Positions 14,383 to 18,312 of a stretch of 18,312 nucleotides of DNA are shown piece after piece. The DNA comes from Candidatus Omnitrophota bacterium (GTDB lineage Bacteria; Omnitrophota; Gorgyraeia; Gygaellales; Profunditerraquicolaceae). The stretch's first letter is position 1, and each line of letters starts with the position of its first letter. The notes beneath the pieces are model-generated. The model saw nothing but the letters and a program-made list of their open reading frames with translations. It did no database searches and was not told the origin of the DNA. The position numbers and the translations under genes are program-made. The DNA lies in the NCBI GenBank assembly GCA_023229385.1, contig JALNZI010000021.1, forward strand, positions 1 through 18,312, read 5' to 3'.

Positions 14383-14574
14383 ATGAATATAATAGCGAAG
14401 CCGGTAAATTTCTTAAAAGAGGTCAGGGCTGAATTAGCCAAAGTTTCCTGGTCAACCAGAAAAGAACTTTTGGCCTCCACAGTTTTAGTAATTACAGTTA
14501 CCGGGATAATGACAATTTTTATTGGGATAGTAGATCTGGGTTTATCCAGATTTCTAAGCGTGGTTTTTAAATGA
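14383..14574 (+). CDS. secE: Preprotein translocase subunit SecE
   Basis: SecE is the essential small clamp around SecY. The product from ATG 14383 is 63 residues with one membrane helix (about 32-56) after the conserved amphipathic segment FLKEVRAELAKVSWSTRKEL. I chose ATG 14383 over the upstream TTG at 14362 because AGAAGGG (14367-14373) is well placed for it, while the TTG lies just behind the tRNA 3' end with no ribosome site. The stop overlaps the nusG start in an ATGA junction. Confidence 0.95.
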   Translation: MNIIAKPVNFLKEVRAELAKVSWSTRKELLASTVLVITVTGIMTIFIGIVDLGLSRFLSVVFK

Positions 14575-15098
14575 AGAAATGGTACGTTGTACATACTCAG
14601 ACCGGGATTGAAGAAAAGGTCAAGGCTTCTTTAGAAAAAAAGATCGCCTCCAGCGGCCTTAGCGAATCTATTTCCAGCGTAGTTATTCCCACCGAGCAGG
14701 TTTCTGAAGTTCGCTCCGGTAAGAAGAAAATCACCCAGAGAAAATTCTTCCCGGGATATTTATTGGTCGAAATGGATTTGAGCGAAGAGACGTATCTTTT
14801 TATTAAGAATTCACAGGGAGTTACAGGTTTTATTGGTTTAGGCCGTAAGCCTGTTCCGCTTCCCCAGGATGAAGTAGATAGTATTCTTAAGCGTACCAAG
14901 GAAACCGCTGCTAAACCCTCGCCTAAGATAGTTTTTGAAAAAGGCGAGCAGGTCAGGGTCAATGAAGGCCCATTTTTAAATTTCAACGGGGTGATCGAAG
15001 AGGTTTATCCTGAAAAAGGCAAAGTCAAAGTAAGTGTTTCTATATTTGGACGCTCTACGCCGGTGGAGTTAGAGTACTGGCAGGTGGAGAGGGTATAA
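14571..15098 (+). CDS. nusG: Transcription antitermination factor NusG
   Basis: NusG binds the RNA polymerase clamp, increases processivity and links RNA polymerase to Rho or the ribosome. The 175-residue protein has the NGN domain (1 to about 110; WYVVHTQTGIEEKV and KFFPGYLLVEMDL) and a C-terminal KOW domain (about 123-175; GEQVRVNEGPFLNFNGVIEEV). Length and order are normal with no inserted domain. It overlaps secE by four bases, and rplK starts two bases after its stop. Confidence 0.97.
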   Translation: MKKWYVVHTQTGIEEKVKASLEKKIASSGLSESISSVVIPTEQVSEVRSGKKKITQRKFFPGYLLVEMDLSEETYLFIKNSQGVTGFIGLGRKPVPLPQDEVDSILKRTKETAAKPSPKIVFEKGEQVRVNEGPFLNFNGVIEEVYPEKGKVKVSVSIFGRSTPVELEYWQVERV

Positions 15099-15100
15099 CT

Positions 15101-15526
15101 ATGGCAAAGGCAATTAAGGCTCAGATTAAATTACACGTTCCGGCAGCGCAGGCAAACCCTGCTCCTCCGGTTGGCCCGGCGTTAGGCCAGCATGGTGTAA
15201 ACATCATGCAGTTCTGCAAACAGTTTAATGACCAGACTAAGGGTAAAGACGGTTTAATCCTTCCGGTAGTTATCAGTGTTTTTGAGGATAGGACATTTAC
15301 CTTTATTATAAAGAGCCCGCCATCATCGATTTTATTAAAGAGGGCAGCTAATTTGGCCAAGGCATCAGGTATCAGCGGAAAAGAAACTATCGGCAAGGTA
15401 ACTAAGAAACAGGTTGAGGAAATTGCCAAGCTCAAGCTTCCGGATTTAAATACCGCCAGCATGGAGCAGGCGATTAAAATTATTGAAGGTACCGCGCGCA
15501 GTATGGGGATTGCGGTTGAAGGATAA
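15101..15526 (+). CDS. rplK: Ribosomal protein uL11
   Basis: uL11 binds the GTPase-associated region of 23S rRNA and helps anchor the L10-L12 stalk. The 141-residue length is canonical. The N-terminal signature PPVGPALGQHGVNIMQFCKQFN and the C-terminal rRNA-binding part (SMEQAIKIIEGTARSMGI) are intact. The ribosome site GGAGAGGG (15086-15093) lies in the end of nusG. Confidence 0.98.
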   Translation: MAKAIKAQIKLHVPAAQANPAPPVGPALGQHGVNIMQFCKQFNDQTKGKDGLILPVVISVFEDRTFTFIIKSPPSSILLKRAANLAKASGISGKETIGKVTKKQVEEIAKLKLPDLNTASMEQAIKIIEGTARSMGIAVEG

Positions 15527-15528
15527 AT

Positions 15529-16209
15529 ATGAAAACATCCAGCAAAAGATATAAAGAATCGGTTAAGCAGGTTGAGCAAGACAAACTTTATCAGTTAAAG
15601 GAAGCGATCATTTTATTAAAAAAGCTGCCTAAACCAAAGTTTGACGGCTCAGTCGACCTGCATTTTAATTTAAGCGTTGATACTAAGAAAAGCGACCAAA
15701 TGGTCCGCGGCACAGTAGTGCTTCCTCACGGAACCGGTAAAAAAGTCCGGGTGGCAGTATTCTGTAAAGGTGAGCATGAACGCCAGGCCAGGGAAGCAAA
15801 AGCGGATTATATAGGCGGCACCGAGTTGATTGATAAGGTCGGTGCCGGTTTTCTTGACTTTGATTGCGCTATAGCTACTCCTGAAATGATGAAAGATTTG
15901 AGTAAATTAGGTAAGGTTTTAGGGCCGCGCGGTTTGATGCCATCCCCTAAAACCGGCACGGTTACCAATGATATAACAAAAGCCATAGAAGATGTGCGCA
16001 AGGGTAAAGTTGAATTCCGCGTTGATAAACAGGGCGGGATGCATTTGTCTGTGGGTAAGATTTCATTCAGCGAGGATCAACTAAACGATAATGCTTCCAA
16101 AGTTATAGAAGCGGTTAACGAATCCCGGCCTGCTTCGGTAAAAGGTAAATTTGTTAAAAGTTTAAGTATCACTACTTCTATGAATCCGGGTTTAAGGATC
16201 AACTGTTAA
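15529..16209 (+). CDS. rplA: Ribosomal protein uL1
   Basis: uL1 forms the mobile L1 stalk near the E site and in many bacteria represses translation of its own operon. The 226-residue length is normal. The signature GLMPSPKTGTVTNDI and the domain-closing SLSITTSMNPGLRI are present, together with VLPHGTGKKVRVAVF. It starts two bases after the rplK stop with AAGGAT upstream, so the two are coupled. Confidence 0.97.
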   Translation: MKTSSKRYKESVKQVEQDKLYQLKEAIILLKKLPKPKFDGSVDLHFNLSVDTKKSDQMVRGTVVLPHGTGKKVRVAVFCKGEHERQAREAKADYIGGTELIDKVGAGFLDFDCAIATPEMMKDLSKLGKVLGPRGLMPSPKTGTVTNDITKAIEDVRKGKVEFRVDKQGGMHLSVGKISFSEDQLNDNASKVIEAVNESRPASVKGKFVKSLSITTSMNPGLRINC

Positions 16210-16236
16210 TAACATAAGGCAAAGCGAGTCTGTAAT

Positions 16237-16764
16237 ATGAAAAAAATTGGATTATTAGTCAAAGAGACATCAGAGAACCGGATAAAGAACACTTTTAAAG
16301 AATCTAAGGGGCTTATTATCGTGAAATACTCCGGAGTAGCCAGCCCGGATATGAGCGGATTAAGAAAGACGCTTAAGGCGGGCGGTTCAGATCTTTTTGT
16401 GGTTAAGAACAGCATCGCCAGAAGGGCAATGAAAGAATTAGGTTTAGATGAGTTGATTAAATCAATTGAGTCGCCTTGCGGCTTGATTTTCTTCAGGGAT
16501 GAACCGGTAGGTATCTCAAAGATTTTATGCGATTTCCATAAAGAACACGAGAAGCTGGTATTAGAAGGCGGTTTCTTGGAAGCGAAGGTGTTAACTTCAA
16601 AGGACATCGAGACCATGAGCAAGCTTCCTTCTAAGGATGTGCTTAGGGCTCAGGTAGTTTGTGCTTTGAATGGTCCGATTGTCAAGGTAGTTGTTGTATT
16701 AAATCAAACTTTAAAGAAATTTGTTTATTGCTTAGACCAAATCAAACAGAAAAAAACTAGCTAA
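16237..16764 (+). CDS. rplJ: Ribosomal protein uL10
   Basis: uL10 is the stalk base that binds 23S rRNA and carries the L7/L12 dimers through its C-terminal helix. The 175 residues show the family pattern: an N-terminal KKIGLLVKE, SKGLIIVKYSGV, LRKTLKAGGSDLFVVKNSIARRA, and the C-terminal region with the L12-binding helix after about 145. The gap to rplA is only 27 bases, too short for the large L10-L12 leader structure often found before rplJ. rplL follows after 14 bases. Confidence 0.95.
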   Translation: MKKIGLLVKETSENRIKNTFKESKGLIIVKYSGVASPDMSGLRKTLKAGGSDLFVVKNSIARRAMKELGLDELIKSIESPCGLIFFRDEPVGISKILCDFHKEHEKLVLEGGFLEAKVLTSKDIETMSKLPSKDVLRAQVVCALNGPIVKVVVVLNQTLKKFVYCLDQIKQKKTS

Positions 16765-16778
16765 AAAGGGAGGAACAA

Positions 16779-17162
16779 ATGGCAACTGCAAAATTGGAAG
16801 AATTAATCAAGTCAATAGAGACGATGAGTGTTTTGGAACTCTCAGACTTAGTTAAGGCTTTGGAAGAGAAATTTGGTGTAAGTGCGAATATGCCGATGGC
16901 TGCTGCTCCGGCTGCTGGCGCTGCTGCTCCGGCTGCTGCCGCAGAGGAGAAAAGCGTATTTAGCGTTGTGCTGACTAATGCCGGCGCAAATAAAATCGCG
17001 GTTATAAAAGAAGTCCGCACTATTACTAATCTGGGCTTAAAAGAAGCCAAGGATTTAGTGGATGCTGCTCCTAAGTCAATCAAGGAAGGCGCTACTAAAG
17101 ATGAAGCTGCTGAGATGAAAAAGAAACTAGAAGCAGCTGGTGCAACCGTAGAATTAAAGTAA
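16779..17162 (+). CDS. rplL: Ribosomal protein bL12 (L7/L12)
   Basis: bL12 forms the multimeric stalk that recruits translation GTPases. The 127-residue product has the dimerisation domain (1 to about 35), an Ala/Pro-rich hinge (about 38-54), and the factor-binding C-terminal domain with IAVIKEVRTITNLGLKEAKDLVDAAP. A strong AGGGAGGA ribosome site fits its need for higher synthesis than neighbouring ribosomal proteins. Confidence 0.98.
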   Translation: MATAKLEELIKSIETMSVLELSDLVKALEEKFGVSANMPMAAAPAAGAAAPAAAAEEKSVFSVVLTNAGANKIAVIKEVRTITNLGLKEAKDLVDAAPKSIKEGATKDEAAEMKKKLEAAGATVELK

Positions 17163-17200
17163 GTCTAATTAAGTATAAGTAAGTTTAAGTAAACCTAAGT
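17160..17200 (+). repeat. TAAGT short repeat array between rplL and rpoB
   Basis: Six TAAGT units start at 17160, 17170, 17176, 17180, 17186 and 17196, the first containing the rplL stop codon. The intervals are 10, 6, 4, 6 and 10 bases, a mirror-symmetric spacing. The units place TAA stops in all three forward frames. A short hairpin (GGCT 17212-17215 with AGCC 17222-17225) follows before the rpoB start. Function is unknown. Confidence 0.6.
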
Positions 17201-17235
17201 AACTAAAACTAGGCTGAATTTAGCCATAAGGGATT

Positions 17236-18312
17236 ATGAATAAACGTAAAAGCTTTGCCAAGATAAAAGAAGTTTACGATTTACCTAATCTTTTGGATGT
17301 ACAACTGGATACTTATCGTGAATTTCTGCAGGTGGATGTTCCGGCAGATGGAAGAAAGAATCAGGGATTACAGGAAGTCTTTGGGGAGATCTTTCCCATT
17401 GAAAGCCCTGACCGCTCGGTAAAATTAGATTTTATCAGCTATTCTTTAGGAAAGCCTAAATACACGATAAGTGAATCTAAGAATCGTTCATTAAGTTATG
17501 CCTCTCCGTTAAAGGTAAAGTTTCGCCTGACTACTCCCCGGGAAACAAAAGAACAGGATGCTTATTTTGGCGAGATCCCCTTAATGACTGAGACCGGCAC
17601 ATTTATTATAAATGGCGACGAACGTGTAGTAGTCAGCCAGTTGCAGCGTTCTCCTGGTGTATCTTTTGAAGAGGAGCTGCATCCTACAGGTAAGAAGATT
17701 TTCTATGGCCGCGTTATCCCTTATCGCGGCGCGTGGTTGGAATTTAAATATGATCTTACCGAGACAATTACCGCATACGTTGACCGCCGCAGAAATTTTC
17801 CCGCAACCCAAATCCTGAGGATCCTTGGTTTTTCTGAAGACAGCCAGATTTTTGCTGCTTTTGGCAAGGAACATCCTGAGATCATCAATACTTTAAAGAA
17901 AGATTACACCAAGAACAAAGAAGAGGCATATCTTGATTTCTACCGTAAGATGCGTCCTACTGAGCCGGTTACTAAAGAGGCTGCTGAAGGTTTATTTTAT
18001 CGGTTATTCTTTGATCCTGCCAGATATGATTTAGAGAGGGCAGGTCGTTTTATCCTGAACCGTAAATTAGGTATGGATGTATCTTTAGAAAAAAGGATAC
18101 TTGATTCCGATACCGTAATCAAGGTAATTGAATATTTGATCAAGTTGAATGCCGGTGAAGGAAAGATCGATGATATTGACCATTTGGGAAACCGCCGCGT
18201 AAAGAGCGTCGGTGAGTTGGTGCAAAATCAGGTGCGTATCGGACTTTCTAGGGTTGAGCGTTCGATCAAAGAGAGGTTAAGTATATTAGGTGAATTCGAT
18301 AATCTAAACGTG
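17236..18312 (+). CDS. rpoB: DNA-directed RNA polymerase beta subunit RpoB, 3' end outside the window
   Basis: RpoB is the second-largest subunit of RNA polymerase. The frame from ATG 17236 stays open to the window end (359 codons), so only the N-terminal part is seen. Landmarks include the N-terminal NLLDVQLDTYREFL, FPIESPDRSVKLDFISY, GEIPLMTETGTFIINGDERVVVSQLQRSPGV, IPYRGAWLEF, and DDIDHLGNRRVKSVGELVQNQ, all standard in beta subunits. Two expected lineage insertions of other phyla are not evident here. AAGGG lies close (three bases) upstream of the start. It follows rplL as in nearly all bacteria. Confidence 0.98.
   Translation, partial: MNKRKSFAKIKEVYDLPNLLDVQLDTYREFLQVDVPADGRKNQGLQEVFGEIFPIESPDRSVKLDFISYSLGKPKYTISESKNRSLSYASPLKVKFRLTTPRETKEQDAYFGEIPLMTETGTFIINGDERVVVSQLQRSPGVSFEEELHPTGKKIFYGRVIPYRGAWLEFKYDLTETITAYVDRRRNFPATQILRILGFSEDSQIFAAFGKEHPEIINTLKKDYTKNKEEAYLDFYRKMRPTEPVTKEAAEGLFYRLFFDPARYDLERAGRFILNRKLGMDVSLEKRILDSDTVIKVIEYLIKLNAGEGKIDDIDHLGNRRVKSVGELVQNQVRIGLSRVERSIKERLSILGEFDNLNV

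Noticed and set aside
1..18312. CRISPR array, insertion sequence, phage genes or defence system
   Set aside because: No regularly spaced direct repeats with spacers, no transposase, integrase, nuclease or toxin-antitoxin genes are seen; the genes are core biosynthetic and translational functions.

Overview
The window reads as one continuous, gene-dense, plus-strand stretch of a bacterial chromosome (moderate GC, very short spacers, many overlapping starts and stops). Every convincing gene is on the + strand. Gene content and style (a fused SecDF, zinc-ribbon L33, a compact Mfd, abundant small palindromic repeats) suggest an uncultured Gram-negative-type bacterium. My best guess is Candidatus Omnitrophota (PVC superphylum). 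This is pattern recognition, not proof. A SurA-like periplasmic chaperone and a lipoprotein imply an outer membrane or periplasm.

Region 1 (1-6259) is amino-acid biosynthesis: hisD (5' end outside the window), hisB, hisH, hisA, a small peptidoglycan-binding lipoprotein, hisF, hisI, then trpE. HisH and HisF form imidazole-glycerol-phosphate synthase, HisA supplies its substrate, HisB acts after it, HisD does the last two steps and HisI is the cyclohydrolase. hisG, hisC and hisE are not in the window. Two palindromic repeats interrupt this block: a GGGGACGG-type palindrome between hisD and hisB, and a larger compound element between the lipoprotein gene and hisF.

Region 2 (6274-13644) begins with rpsP, yajC and secDF (ribosomal protein bS16 and Sec translocon accessory proteins). 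After a second GGGGACGG palindrome it continues with a shortened mfd-like helicase gene, a SurA-like chaperone gene, pdxA and rsmA, with overlaps of 17, 44 and 28 bases. The order surA-pdxA-rsmA matches the well-known Escherichia coli cluster. The mfd-like gene lacks most of the UvrB-like N-terminal module and all of the C-terminal domain, and a good orphan Shine-Dalgarno sequence sits just before the palindrome upstream of it.

Region 3 (13645-18312) is the conserved transcription/translation cluster: a likely promoter, tRNA-Thr(GGT), rpmG (49 codons), tRNA-Trp(CCA), secE, nusG, rplK, rplA, rplJ, rplL and the start of rpoB, which runs off the window end. tuf, often found between the tRNA-Thr gene and rpmG or tRNA-Trp in bacteria, is absent here. 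A second copy of the compound repeat, inverted, lies between rpmG and tRNA-Trp.

No gene-free stretch exceeds 300 bases. The longest (13645-13866) holds the promoter and an AT-rich leader. I saw no CRISPR array, insertion sequence, phage gene or dedicated defence system. The most unusual signals are the reduced Mfd with its repeat-disrupted 5' end, and the two copies of a modular compound palindromic element whose stems are preserved by compensating base changes.
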